Below are positions 48,369 to 57,825 of a DNA stretch of 58,273 bases, one piece after another. The position numbers and the translations under genes were made by a program. The notes beneath the pieces were generated by a model. That model was not told the DNA's origin. It saw only the letters and a program-made list of their open reading frames with translations, and did not search any database. The DNA is from Bacteroidales bacterium (GTDB lineage: Bacteria; Bacteroidota; Bacteroidia; Bacteroidales; UBA10428), in the NCBI GenBank assembly GCA_016934395.1, contig JAFGSZ010000108.1, positions 1 through 58,273 on the forward strand. The letters run 5' to 3'. Each line of letters begins with the position of its first letter. The stretch's first letter is position 1.

Positions 48369-48709
48369 TATTATGCGATATGGATTAAAAATAATACAAG
48401 TTTAAAAACCTTCGAAGAATTTTTTTCCGAATTTACATTTTTTTTAAAACAGAATTAAATAAACCGGTTAATTTCAGTATTAATTCATTTTCAGCGGCTA
48501 CTGAAATAAGCTATAAAGTATAATAATTCAAACAACATTATATTTACCATTTGAATTATAGTATGGCCCAAAGTATTGGAGTTTAATACCTGCCTTAACA
48601 GACAAACAATTTATTTCTAAATAAACATACCAGAAAATAGTATAATGGTTTAACAATTCGTAAGTTAGCTTGTTATTTAATTATTGTCAACCTCCAAAAT
48701 CGAACTGTT
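48369..48709. other. Intergenic region
   Basis: These 341 bp between divergent genes hold no gene, hairpin or promoter match that I can defend; A/T-rich throughout. Confidence 0.5.
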
Positions 48710-49576
48710 ATGGATCGCCGACACTTTATTAAAAGCACTGCAGCCACAAGCATGCTGGCCTTATCTCCTCTTGCATTACAAAATTTTACCATAAGCAAAA
48801 AGAAATACATTTCCGATCGGGTAATGTTGGGAAATACCGGTATTGAGGTATCGCGTCTTGCTATGGGTACGGGTACCCATGGTGTGGCCAGACAATCGAA
48901 CCAAACCCGGCAGCTGGGTATTAAAGGCGTTGCTGATCTGTTGCAGGCTGCTTTCGACCGGGGCGTATTTTTCTGGGACTCGGCTGATCAATATGGCACT
49001 CATCCGCATTTGAAGGAAGCGTTAAAAAGAATCCCCCGCGAAAAGGTGGTGATCCTTTCAAAAACACATGCTACTACAGAAAAGGAAATGTTGGAGGACC
49101 TTGACCGGTTTCGGAGTGAATTAGGAACTGATTATATAGATGTGATGCTGCTGCATATGATGATGGATGAAAACTGGCCGGAAAAAAAGGCCGGAGCCAT
49201 GAATGTACTATCGAAGGCCCGGGAAGAGGGAACCATTCGGTCACATGGGGTTTCATGCCATTCATTAAAAGCATTAAAAACTGCTGCTCAATCCGACTGG
49301 GTGCAGGTTGACCTGGCCAGAATTAATCCGGCAGGCGCCGCTATGGATGCATCGGTGCCTGTAGTAGTTGAGGTATTAAAACAAATGAAAGCATCAGGAA
49401 AAGCAGTAATGGGCATGAAAATCTTTGGCGCCGGGCGCCTTCAGGATCGCATTGACGAATGCCTCCAATATGTTCTTGCCCAGGAATATGTCGATTGTTT
49501 TACCATTGGCATTGAAACGCAAACCCAGCTTAAAGACCTTGAAAAAAGGCTTCCGGAAGCGAGTATTGCGATATAG
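48710..49576 (+). CDS. Exported aldo/keto reductase with twin-arginine signal
   Basis: The 288-residue precursor begins MDRRHFIKSTAATSMLALSP, a twin-arginine-type signal, so it should be folded with cofactor and exported by Tat. The AKR fold follows: RVMLGNTGIEVSRLAMGTG, the catalytic Tyr in DSADQYG, SKTHATTEKEM with the Lys region, and TIGIETQTQLKD. Exported AKRs of this type are frequent in Bacteroidota and may act on periplasmic sugars. No partner gene adjoins it. Confidence 0.88.
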   Translation: MDRRHFIKSTAATSMLALSPLALQNFTISKKKYISDRVMLGNTGIEVSRLAMGTGTHGVARQSNQTRQLGIKGVADLLQAAFDRGVFFWDSADQYGTHPHLKEALKRIPREKVVILSKTHATTEKEMLEDLDRFRSELGTDYIDVMLLHMMMDENWPEKKAGAMNVLSKAREEGTIRSHGVSCHSLKALKTAAQSDWVQVDLARINPAGAAMDASVPVVVEVLKQMKASGKAVMGMKIFGAGRLQDRIDECLQYVLAQEYVDCFTIGIETQTQLKDLEKRLPEASIAI

Positions 49577-49849
49577 AAAAAGTACCCGGTATCAGACGCT
49601 TTGTGTTTATATTATGTAAGAAATTATAAAAGTTTTCAGAATAATATTATATCCTGTTGATTATTTTAACCTTCAGGGCAATAATAACAAGAATATCAGC
49701 TATCCCCTTTTATCAGCGTTTGTACCTTCCTCCATGTTAAAATTATGGAATTTGATACAATAATTTTTTATATATGATAGTATTTATATATATAATTGTA
49801 TTTATATTTTAAAGGATATGTATACATTTACATTAAATATTATTGTACA

Positions 49850-50878
49850 ATGCGATCCAACTATAATTTGATAATTCCCCTGCCTCTGTTACTTTTTTTT
49901 AGTTTATTTTCCGGTTCTTCATGTACACACGAAGTGGTTAACTTCGATCAACTGGACACGGTATGTTTTGAAAATCAAATATTACCCTTAATTCAAAATT
50001 CATGTGGAACAGTTGGGTGTCACGATGCAGGATCAGGAGCTGAAGGATTTGTTGCTGCCAATTATGCCTCCATACTTCAGGCTGTAAAACCCGGTGATCC
50101 GAAAGGAAGTAAATTATATAATGTAATCACTGATATATGGGGTGAACATTTTATGCCTCCTGATAATCCTCTTCCTATCAGCGACAGGAATTTAATTCAG
50201 TTGTGGATTGCTCAGGGAGCGATGGAAACCACATGCGATATTGATACGAACGGAGGAATTCCAGGGCCTGTTACGGATCCCTTCGCGGACTCCGTTTGTT
50301 TTGTGCAGGACATTCAACCCATTTTTCAATCAAGTTGTGCCACTACGGATTGCCATGATGCCCTCTCGCATCAGGAAGATTATAATTTAACAAGCTATAC
50401 TTCAATAATGAGTTCAGAAGGTATTGATCCTTTTAATCCCTCCGGAAGTAAAATTTATAGAGTGATTACTGATACTGATCCTGATGACCGGATGCCCCCG
50501 CCTCCCCGGTCAGCTCTTACAGCAGATCAAATAGCAAGTATGCAGAAATGGATACTTGAAGGTGCACTCAACAGTGATTGCCCGCAAAAAAATTGTGATA
50601 CACTTTCCATCATATCATTCAGCAACCAGGTTTTTCCATTCATACAGAATAATTGCCTGTCTTGTCATAATTCCACTCCGGCAAACGGAGGTGTTTTATT
50701 GAACAATTATGCGAATGTGAAAGCTGCGGCAGAAACTCTAAGAAACGGTACGCCATTAATTGTGGGTGCCATAAGAAGATTAAATGGATTTTCAGCTATG
50801 CCTCCCGATTACCAGGTGGATAATTGTTCCATGCGAATTATTGAACTTTGGATTGAACAGGGAAAACAAAATAATTAA
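49850..50878 (+). CDS. Triple cytochrome-c-domain protein with CX4CH motifs
   Basis: The start MRSNYNLIIPL (49850) gives a signal peptide with a possible lipobox at C25. Three similar modules follow, each with a heme-type Cys-Cys-His and a later Met-Pro: C52-x4-C57-H58 with M102, C163-x4-C168-H169 with M215, and the standard C269-x2-C272-H273 with M317. The His-to-Met distances (44, 46 and 44 residues) are nearly equal, which supports all three as heme sites, although two have four residues between the cysteines. Exported, probably electron-carrying; the partner is unknown. First gene of an operon of five. Confidence 0.8.
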   Translation: MRSNYNLIIPLPLLLFFSLFSGSSCTHEVVNFDQLDTVCFENQILPLIQNSCGTVGCHDAGSGAEGFVAANYASILQAVKPGDPKGSKLYNVITDIWGEHFMPPDNPLPISDRNLIQLWIAQGAMETTCDIDTNGGIPGPVTDPFADSVCFVQDIQPIFQSSCATTDCHDALSHQEDYNLTSYTSIMSSEGIDPFNPSGSKIYRVITDTDPDDRMPPPPRSALTADQIASMQKWILEGALNSDCPQKNCDTLSIISFSNQVFPFIQNNCLSCHNSTPANGGVLLNNYANVKAAAETLRNGTPLIVGAIRRLNGFSAMPPDYQVDNCSMRIIELWIEQGKQNN

Positions 50879-50908
50879 TAAACTCAAACGAAAAAAAACT
50901 ATACCCTT

Positions 50909-51283
50909 ATGGCAAAAGTATGGTTCATTATAATTATTATTTTATCTGCATCCGGGTGTTATTACGATAGTGAAGAGTATCTTTTCCCCCAGCTGGATTC
51001 TCAATGCGATACCACTTCGGTTACATATGCTGTTACCGTTCAGCCAATAATGCAGCAATATTGTTACAGGTGCCATAATAATACCAACGCCCCTTCATCT
51101 GGTGCAAATATAAGACTTGAAGATTATTCCGATGTAGCCACCCGTGCCGGAAATGGGAGTCTGTATGGATCTATTGCTCACCAAAGTGGTTTTAGTCCTA
51201 TGCCAAAAGGTGGAGGCCAACTTGACAATTGCAGCCTAAACCAGATAAAATCATGGATTGATTCCGGATATCCAAATAATTAA
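50909..51283 (+). CDS. Small single-heme cytochrome-like lipoprotein
   Basis: The 124-residue precursor has lipobox SASGC (C17), the heme motif C52-Y-R-C55-H56 and M98-P at 42 residues, like one module of the preceding protein. It is anchored in the envelope and starts 30 bp after the triple-domain gene. It probably receives or passes electrons with that protein. Confidence 0.8.
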   Translation: MAKVWFIIIIILSASGCYYDSEEYLFPQLDSQCDTTSVTYAVTVQPIMQQYCYRCHNNTNAPSSGANIRLEDYSDVATRAGNGSLYGSIAHQSGFSPMPKGGGQLDNCSLNQIKSWIDSGYPNN

Positions 51284-51295
51284 TACCCTATAATT

Positions 51296-52180
51296 ATGAA
51301 ATTTTTTAAATCAGGTTCAATCGTATTCATCCTGTTTTTTCCCTTTATCTTATCCGCCCAGGATATTGACCAGCTGCTGGAAGAAGTCACAGGCAATACT
51401 ACAGAATATACCATTGCCACTTTTAAGTCTACAAGAATTGTTAGTGGCCATTCCATAGAGCGAATGCAGAAAAGTCAGCTTGATTTCAGAATATCCCACC
51501 GCTTCGGGGAGGTAAACCGCGGGGGATATGAATTCTGGGGACTCGACCAGTCAAGCGTTCGTTTTAGCCTCGAATACGGGATCACCGATTGGCTTATGGC
51601 GGGCCTGGGCCGGAGTAGTTACGAAAAAACCTACGACGGATTTGTCAAGTTTTCTATCCTGAGACAATCAAAAGGTGAACAAAATATGCCGGTATCACTC
51701 TCTTATCTTACAAGCGCTGCCCTAAACACATTAAAATGGGAAAAACCCGGTGAACTGCCCTACACGGACAGGTTTAGTTATGTTCATCAACTTCTTGTGG
51801 CACGCAAATTTAATGAACGCTTATCGCTGGAATTTAACCCAACATATGTACACCGTAATCTGGTAGCCACCGAACTCGATCCGAACGATATTTGGGCAGC
51901 CGGTGTGGGTGGCCGGTTTAAACTGTCAAAACGCGTTTCAATAAATATTGAATATTATTATGTAGTGCCCCCTTTGCATGATTACCGAAGCTTAAAAACA
52001 TATAATCCCCTTTCCGTTGGATTCGATATTGAAACCGGGGGACATGTGTTTCAGTTACACTTCACCAATTCACTGGCCATGATCGAAAAAGGATTTATTG
52101 GCGAAACTACAGGCAGCTGGCTTGACGGAGGCATCCATTTCGGATTTAATATTTCACGTGTTTTTGCATTAAATAAATGA
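51296..52180 (+). CDS. DUF5777 outer-membrane beta-barrel-like protein
   Basis: The 294-residue precursor has a signal peptide (FFPFILSAQ) and a body of alternating beta-strands (QLDFRISHRFGEVNRGGYEFWGLDQSSVRFSLEYGI...) that ends HFGFNISRVFAL, as expected for a barrel with a C-terminal aromatic strand. It matches DUF5777, found in Bacteroidota beside such cytochrome genes. Function unknown; an outer-membrane porin or scaffold for the cytochromes is plausible. It starts 12 bp after the second cytochrome. Confidence 0.8.
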   Translation: MKFFKSGSIVFILFFPFILSAQDIDQLLEEVTGNTTEYTIATFKSTRIVSGHSIERMQKSQLDFRISHRFGEVNRGGYEFWGLDQSSVRFSLEYGITDWLMAGLGRSSYEKTYDGFVKFSILRQSKGEQNMPVSLSYLTSAALNTLKWEKPGELPYTDRFSYVHQLLVARKFNERLSLEFNPTYVHRNLVATELDPNDIWAAGVGGRFKLSKRVSINIEYYYVVPPLHDYRSLKTYNPLSVGFDIETGGHVFQLHFTNSLAMIEKGFIGETTGSWLDGGIHFGFNISRVFALNK

Positions 52181-52222
52181 TCAATTTTATTATTTCATTG
52201 TTATACTAAAAAATTTATGACT

Positions 52223-52774
52223 ATGAAAAACAAAAACATCTTATTCTTATTCATTTTTCTGGGTTTTGCCATGAACATTTCCGCTCAGAAACTCATTTCA
52301 AAAAACGGCCACATCCGGTTTTATTCCCACACACCGGTTGAAGATATTGAAGCCAATAATTTCCAGGTGGTAAGTATTCTTGATCCTGAAACCGGATCCG
52401 TTCAATTTACGCTGTTAATTAAGTCTTTCGAATTTCAGAAAAAACTAATGCAGGAACATTTTAATGAAAATTATATGGAATCGGATGAATATCCAAAAGC
52501 ATCTTTTACCGGACAAATAAATAATCTTTCAGAAATAAATTTTGAAAAAGACGGCAACTATTCAGCTAAGGTTTCAGGAGATCTTACAATCCATGGCGTG
52601 ACAAAAAAAATAAATACCCCGGGTACTATTATTGTTAGTAAAGATAAGGTTACAGCCACTGCTGTATTGATCGTGTTACCTGAAGATTATAACATTACCA
52701 TTCCCGATGTGGTGAAAGAAAAAATTGCCAAAGAAGTTGAGGTTACAATTGATGTAAGTTATAACAAGAATTAA
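52223..52774 (+). CDS. YceI-family periplasmic protein
   Basis: The start MKNKNILFLF (52223) gives a signal peptide ending NISAQ. The 183-residue product has the YceI lipocalin-like fold (GHIRFYSHTPVEDIEA, DEYPKASFTGQIN, VSGDLTIHGVTKKIN). YceI proteins bind isoprenoid quinone-like lipids in the periplasm and often accompany redox genes. It lies 42 bp after the DUF5777 gene. Confidence 0.88.
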   Translation: MKNKNILFLFIFLGFAMNISAQKLISKNGHIRFYSHTPVEDIEANNFQVVSILDPETGSVQFTLLIKSFEFQKKLMQEHFNENYMESDEYPKASFTGQINNLSEINFEKDGNYSAKVSGDLTIHGVTKKINTPGTIIVSKDKVTATAVLIVLPEDYNITIPDVVKEKIAKEVEVTIDVSYNKN

Positions 52775-52782
52775 ATTTTATT

Positions 52783-53202
52783 ATGAATAAAAAATTACAA
52801 TTCCTGGTTCTTGGTGTTGTTCTGATACTTGCTATACTTTTCTTTTCCGTAAAATGGGCATTCAGGCCGGCATCCAAAAGTGTTGAAAAAGAAAAGGCAG
52901 ATTTTACTATGGAAGCATCGGCTTTAGCCGGCGAATTCGAAATCGACGAACAAAAAGCTAATGTTATGTACCTCGATAAAGTAATACAGGTCAAGGGAAT
53001 TATAGACAATATCAGTGATGAGAAAACGGTAATATCCGTAACGCTGAAAGATCCTGAAAGTTTGTCGGGAGTAATCTGCAGTTTCGATAAAAGCTCGCTG
53101 ACCATAACACAATTAACGCCCGGTGAAAAAATAACCGTAAAGGGAATATGTACAGGCTATCTGCTGGATGTTGTGCTTTCAAAATGTGCTTTGGTGGAAT
53201 AA
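52783..53202 (+). CDS. OB-fold (tRNA_anti-like) membrane-anchored protein
   Basis: The 139-residue protein has an N-terminal membrane anchor (LQFLVLGVVLILAILFFSV) and an OB-fold domain (about 60-139; VIQVKGIIDNISDEKTVISVTLKD, GEKITVKGICTGYL) of the tRNA_anti-like type. Such domains in this phylum are periplasmic and of unknown ligand. It ends the operon that starts with the cytochromes, 8 bp after the YceI gene. Confidence 0.75.
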   Translation: MNKKLQFLVLGVVLILAILFFSVKWAFRPASKSVEKEKADFTMEASALAGEFEIDEQKANVMYLDKVIQVKGIIDNISDEKTVISVTLKDPESLSGVICSFDKSSLTITQLTPGEKITVKGICTGYLLDVVLSKCALVE

Positions 53203-53325
53203 TTTTTTATTTAATGAAGTCCATTTATTTTTACCTCAGTTTATCCTGAATTTCAGATTTAACTGTCCCCTTTTGATTTTTGATTTTTAATAACTTAGTA
53301 AATAAAAAATACAACAATCAACATT

Positions 53326-54354
53326 ATGAAATATAAAACACTCGGAAATACAGGAGTACTGGTATCTGAATTATGCCTGGGCGCTATGACCTTTGGCGGA
53401 AAAGGTTTTTGGGAAGTTATTGGCAGGCAGCCCCAAGATGAAGTAAACGAACTGATAAAACTTTCAGTGGATAAAGGAATAAATTTTATTGATACCGCAA
53501 ATGCTTATTCCGAAGGCTTATCCGAACAAATGCTGGGCAAAGGTTTAAAAGATCTGGGGATCAACCGGCAACATGTCGTTCTGGCAAGTAAGGTTCGTTT
53601 AAGAATGGGGCCGGGAGCCAACCAGGTGGGACTCTCGCGTTTGCATATTGCCGATTCGGTAAACGACAGCCTCAGACGACTGGATACTGAACATATTGAT
53701 CTGCTGTACATCCATGGTGTGGATCCGGTAACCCCGCTTGAAGAAACTATGCGTGGCCTCGAAGATGTTGTGCGGGCAGGTAAAGTAAGGTATCTCGGCG
53801 TAAGCAATCATCCCGCATGGAAAGTAGTTAAAGCCAACGGAATAGCTGATCGTATGGGATGGTCCCGGTTTGTTGCCTCACAAAATTATTACAGTATTGC
53901 CAGCCGCGATATTGAGCGGGAAATTGTACCTATGGCGCTTGAAGAAAACATTTCCATAATGCCCTGGAGCCCGCTGGCCGGGGGATTCCTTTCGGGCAAA
54001 TTCACCAGGGAAATCTCAAAAGCCGGTGACAGCCGGAGGGATGAATTTGATTTCCCGCCGGTAAATAAAGAAAAAGCTTACGATATTATTGATGTACTTA
54101 TAAAGATTGGAAAATCACATAAGGTATCAGCCGCCAGGATTGCCCTGGCCTGGATGCTTCAAAAACCGGGTGTAACCAGCATTATTATCGGTGCAAAACG
54201 TAAAGAACAATTGCTGGATAATATCGCGGCTACTGAATTAAAACTTTCCGAAAGTGAAATGTCAGAACTGGATGTTATCAGTCAGCTTACACCCGAATAT
54301 CCCGGCTGGATGGTGGAACGCCAGAAGATGGGACGATGGCCTGAACAGAGTTGA
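53326..54354 (+). CDS. Aldo/keto reductase
   Basis: The 342-residue NADPH-dependent enzyme has the AKR layout: KTLGNTGVLVSELCLGAMTFG, catalytic Tyr in DTANAYSEG, SKVRLRMGPG with the Lys region, HGVDPVTPLEETMRGLEDVVRAGKVRYLGVSNH, and the cofactor block TSIIIGAKRKEQL. It resembles the AKR11/YajO group acting on sugar or glutathione-linked aldehydes. No clear operon partner. Substrate unknown. Confidence 0.92.
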   Translation: MKYKTLGNTGVLVSELCLGAMTFGGKGFWEVIGRQPQDEVNELIKLSVDKGINFIDTANAYSEGLSEQMLGKGLKDLGINRQHVVLASKVRLRMGPGANQVGLSRLHIADSVNDSLRRLDTEHIDLLYIHGVDPVTPLEETMRGLEDVVRAGKVRYLGVSNHPAWKVVKANGIADRMGWSRFVASQNYYSIASRDIEREIVPMALEENISIMPWSPLAGGFLSGKFTREISKAGDSRRDEFDFPPVNKEKAYDIIDVLIKIGKSHKVSAARIALAWMLQKPGVTSIIIGAKRKEQLLDNIAATELKLSESEMSELDVISQLTPEYPGWMVERQKMGRWPEQS

Positions 54355-54388
54355 TTTTTAATAACATAAAATACTTAAACGTATAATC

Positions 54389-54465
54389 CTTAGTCCGCTT
54401 CGCAACTGCTTGACTTTGGCGGAGAAGGCCTGCCACTTAAAATTACCCCGACAGGGTTTTCTTTA
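54389..54465. repeat. Intergenic GC-rich repeat-like structure
   Basis: TCCGC and GCGGA flank a 22-base stretch, followed by AAGGCCTGCC and a short ACCCCGACAGGGT hairpin with a T-run. It resembles scattered Bacteroidota intergenic repeats and may also serve as a terminator for the convergent genes. Confidence 0.35.
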
Positions 54466-54479
54466 AAAAACAGCAAGTA

Positions 54480-56378
54480 TTAAGATTTATAAAGCGGGAT
54501 TTTGACTGTAAAAGTAGTTCCCTTTCCCACCTTACTTTCCACGGAAATACTTCCCTTGTTAATATTTGCAAATTCATAGGCTAAGCTTAATCCGAGACCA
54601 AGACCCTTTTCTGATTGGGTTCCCCGGGTACTTTTATTGTCAATAAAAAGAAACAGGTCTTTTAATTTTTCATCAGATATCCCGATACCGGTATCCATAA
54701 CTTTAATTATACCCGTATTTTCATCAGCTTTTGCTTCAATCGTAACAACTCCGCCGGGTTTGGTAAATTTAAGACTGTTGTTGATCAGGTTACGAAGAAT
54801 TGTAGTAAAAGAATTATTATCTGCCCATAATACGATATGGTCTTTAATATTTGCTTCCAGGGTAATTTGCTTTGATTGTGCCATTGGATTAAAAAAATCC
54901 AATAATTTGTTGACCATTTCTTTCAGATTAATTTTTTCCGGTATGCAGGGTAATCTTCCCTGCTGATTCATTGCCCAGATAAGCAGGCTGTCCAGCATTT
55001 CCAATAATTTTTCCGATGAATTCTTTAAATAATCGGCAATTTTAATGAGTTCTGTCTTATTGTCAATATTTTGTTTAAACAATTCCGCCAATCCGGTGAT
55101 TGTTCCCATTGGGCCCCGTAAATCGTGTGAAATAACGGAGAATAACCGGTCCTTGGTATAATTTAATTCCAACAGCTCCTTATGCTGAAGTCTGAGTTTT
55201 GTATTTTGTTTTGTCAGAATTTCCGTATGTTTTGCTTTCTGTCTGAAATTTATATACAATACATAGGCAAGAATGCTTATTAAAAGAATGATAACGATTA
55301 ATGCAATTACTTTTATTTTCTGAAATTTTTGTATGCGTTGCAAATAATCCACTTCCGCCTGTTTCTGGGCCACTTCAAATTCTGTTCTGAGATCAGCCAT
55401 TTCGCGAATTGTAGATTCATTATTGATACTATCCTGAAGGGCAACATATTTGCTTAGATACTTATAGGCTTCAGCAGGTTCATTATTCGAAGCATAATAC
55501 AGGGCAAGTTTTTCATTAGCGTCACGAATCTGTAATTGAAGCTTTTCTTCTTCAGCAATGTTTAGTCCTTTTTGTGCATATAAAATTGCATTATCAATAT
55601 CCCCCTGTTCATGAAAAATATCGGAAAGATATAGGATAAAAAATATTATGGGATACCTGTCATTATGCTGTTCAAGAATCCGTGACGCTTTATCCATATA
55701 TTCAACCGCCTCGGTATGTTTTCCCCGGGCGCCCATCACAAGAGCAATATTGCCCAGATTATAGGCTATGCCCGTTTGATAATCGATAAGCCGGCACTGA
55801 CCAAGGGATTCATTAAAATAAAACAGCGCCGAATCAAACTCAGTCATCTGCCTGTACATATCCCCCAGGTTACAGAGCGTGGTTGCATACTGCAACGTAT
55901 CTTCATTTTTCCGCTGAATTTTTATAGTTTTTTTATAGTATTCCGAAGCCGTGGAATAATTCTTCTGATCGGCATAAAGGTTGCCTATGGCAGAATATGC
56001 CAGTCCGGTCCTGTCTTCCATCCCTTCAAGCTGGTAATATTTAGCGCTGTTTAATAAAGATTCCAGGGCTTTTGAATAATCACCTATGGCAGCATAGGCC
56101 TGTCCTAACAATAATAATGATGTGCCCCTGTATTCGTTGTTATCCAGCTTTTCAGCCAGATCATACGTTTTTTGTGAAAAGTCAAGCCGGATTTTTGCAT
56201 TGGTCGCATAATAAGAAATTTTTTTTGTCAGATTATAGAGTTCCTTATCTTTCAGATCCGGTGCATTCTGATATAATGTAATCAGGCTGTCCGCCACCCG
56301 GTTATCCATCTGGGAATTTACAGGAAGTAGTATAATAAAACCAAACAGTAACAGAAACAGTTTCCTAAAGGTATACAT
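54480..56378 (-). CDS. TPR-containing sensor histidine kinase
   Basis: The start is placed at MYTFRKLFLLL (56378); a longer frame reaches 56405. Product of 632 residues: signal sequence, about six TPR repeats (80-320) in the periplasm, one membrane helix (354-377), a short coiled coil, HisKA with the phosphoacceptor H418 in FSVISHDLRGP and a HATPase domain (NNSLKF, MDTGIGIS, GLGLGLSLAYEF). It has no receiver domain and no response regulator gene nearby, so its partner is elsewhere. A small gene of unknown function lies 4 bp upstream and is probably translated with it. Confidence 0.92.
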   Translation of the reverse strand: MYTFRKLFLLLFGFIILLPVNSQMDNRVADSLITLYQNAPDLKDKELYNLTKKISYYATNAKIRLDFSQKTYDLAEKLDNNEYRGTSLLLLGQAYAAIGDYSKALESLLNSAKYYQLEGMEDRTGLAYSAIGNLYADQKNYSTASEYYKKTIKIQRKNEDTLQYATTLCNLGDMYRQMTEFDSALFYFNESLGQCRLIDYQTGIAYNLGNIALVMGARGKHTEAVEYMDKASRILEQHNDRYPIIFFILYLSDIFHEQGDIDNAILYAQKGLNIAEEEKLQLQIRDANEKLALYYASNNEPAEAYKYLSKYVALQDSINNESTIREMADLRTEFEVAQKQAEVDYLQRIQKFQKIKVIALIVIILLISILAYVLYINFRQKAKHTEILTKQNTKLRLQHKELLELNYTKDRLFSVISHDLRGPMGTITGLAELFKQNIDNKTELIKIADYLKNSSEKLLEMLDSLLIWAMNQQGRLPCIPEKINLKEMVNKLLDFFNPMAQSKQITLEANIKDHIVLWADNNSFTTILRNLINNSLKFTKPGGVVTIEAKADENTGIIKVMDTGIGISDEKLKDLFLFIDNKSTRGTQSEKGLGLGLSLAYEFANINKGSISVESKVGKGTTFTVKIPLYKS

Positions 56379-56382
56379 GCAC

Positions 56383-56745
56383 TTAATCTTCTTCGGGTGG
56401 CACAACTATAAGCTTGGGATCATTTATCTTTGACTTCTGATCTTTTGTATATCTTACATCATAAGTATCTATCCCGGTAGTCAGGTCGCCCTGAATTACC
56501 GCGCTCCATTGTGATGGTGAAATTTGAAAAGGTTTGGCGCTGTATATACAATCATCATCAGCAGTGGTGATAATTTCAAATTTATCAACGGCCATATCGT
56601 TATCAATAATCCAAAATACACTATCACCGCCTTTAACTTTGGTAACAATACTTCCCACACCATTATTGCCATGTGAGTCTCTTAGGTAAAGATTCGGTTT
56701 TCCTGCAATTTGTTTTGTACTTAAAAAGATAATTACATCTGCCAT
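56383..56745 (-). CDS. Small beta-rich protein coupled to a histidine kinase
   Basis: The 120-residue protein has no signal peptide or membrane helix. Alternating hydrophobic residues suggest a beta-sandwich (MADVIIFLSTKQIA, GDSVFWIIDNDM, SAVIQGDLTTGIDTYDVRYT). It ends acidic (PPEED). I do not recognise a family. The 4-bp gap to the kinase suggests a functional pair, for example a cytosolic regulator of the kinase. Confidence 0.6.
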   Translation of the reverse strand: MADVIIFLSTKQIAGKPNLYLRDSHGNNGVGSIVTKVKGGDSVFWIIDNDMAVDKFEIITTADDDCIYSAKPFQISPSQWSAVIQGDLTTGIDTYDVRYTKDQKSKINDPKLIVVPPEED

Positions 56746-57249
56746 TTTGTTTGATTTAAAAATGAAACATTGAAAAATAGCTAAACAAATAATAATTCGG
56801 GTATCAGTAGTTTGCTCCTATCGTGAAAAGTATCTTAAAAGTAAAAAAAATATGTATATAATTGACCTTAGTTGATAATTTGTTAAAAGAAATCGGTTGG
56901 TGAAGGATTAAGATAAAGGTTTCTATAGCTAATAAACCCAAAGCACGCAATCAAATTAAATAAAAGATTGAACTGGTAGATTATTTCCTTTAGTGGTGAA
57001 CTTATCAGCACTTTACTTAGACTATGTTATTCCCTCCGGTCCTGAATTCATCGGCATTTTGCACTTCCGGCTTCGCGTGCATACGGAATAAACAAAATCA
57101 GGACGGATCAAAAAATTCCTGTTTCATTATAGGATATTTTATTGTATAAAATAGCCTTTTGGAATACTGTTAATTTATCATAAAAAACAATCAAAATTTA
57201 TGTGGTGGTATAAATATTGTTCTGTTAAAGAAAAAGAAAGGAGTATACC
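56746..57249. other. Intergenic region with a long imperfect hairpin
   Basis: No gene is seen in these 504 bp. At 57035-57107 a nested structure is possible: TCCGGTCCTGA pairs with TCAGGACGGA (one bulge), and inside it TGCAC pairs with GTGCA around a GC-rich loop. No T-run follows, so it is not an ordinary terminator. Confidence 0.5.
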
Positions 57250-57792
57250 ATGAAAAAGTTAGTTTTGGTTTTAACAGCAGTTTTTTTTATGGGCGGAATA
57301 TATGCTCAGGAAAAAACAGATGACAAAAAAGCTGCCCGGCAGGAAAAACGCAGGACAGATCTGGAAGAACAATCCCGGTTAACGCAGGCGATGCTCGAAA
57401 ATAAAAACTTTGTTCTGGAAACCGATTATTTGCAAAACAGATACGGGTATCGTTTCCCGGTAAATTCGAATATTAACTTTGTAAAAGTTGATTCTGCAAT
57501 GGCTGTTATCCAGGTCGGTTCAAATAACGGGCTTGGGTATAACGGTGTTGGAGGTGTTACTGCAAAAGGCAGGATAACAAGATGGGATTTAAAGAAAAAT
57601 GAAAAGAAAAATTCCTATAACCTGTCGATGAGTGTAATGACACCAATCGGTATTTATGACCTTCATTTTTTTATCGATCCGTCCGGACATGCCACCGCAC
57701 GCTTAACAGGGTTAAGATCAGGAAACCTGACCTTTGACGGTACCCTGATCCCTTCAGAAATATCCGGTATATACGAAGGGTTTTCGATATAA
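57250..57792 (+). CDS. DUF4251 exported protein
   Basis: The 180-residue precursor has a signal peptide (VLVLTAVFFMGGIYAQ) followed by a Lys/Arg-rich helix and the DUF4251 domain (about 50-180; NFVLETDYLQNRYGYRFPVN, NFVKVDSAMAVIQVGSNN, GVGGVTAKGRITRW). Function unknown; common in Bacteroidota. It has an unusually clear Shine-Dalgarno AGGAG just before the ATG, which is uncommon in this phylum. Confidence 0.88.
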   Translation: MKKLVLVLTAVFFMGGIYAQEKTDDKKAARQEKRRTDLEEQSRLTQAMLENKNFVLETDYLQNRYGYRFPVNSNINFVKVDSAMAVIQVGSNNGLGYNGVGGVTAKGRITRWDLKKNEKKNSYNLSMSVMTPIGIYDLHFFIDPSGHATARLTGLRSGNLTFDGTLIPSEISGIYEGFSI

Positions 57793-57825
57793 ATCGCTAA
57801 TTATATTATTTAAAGATCAGCTGAT

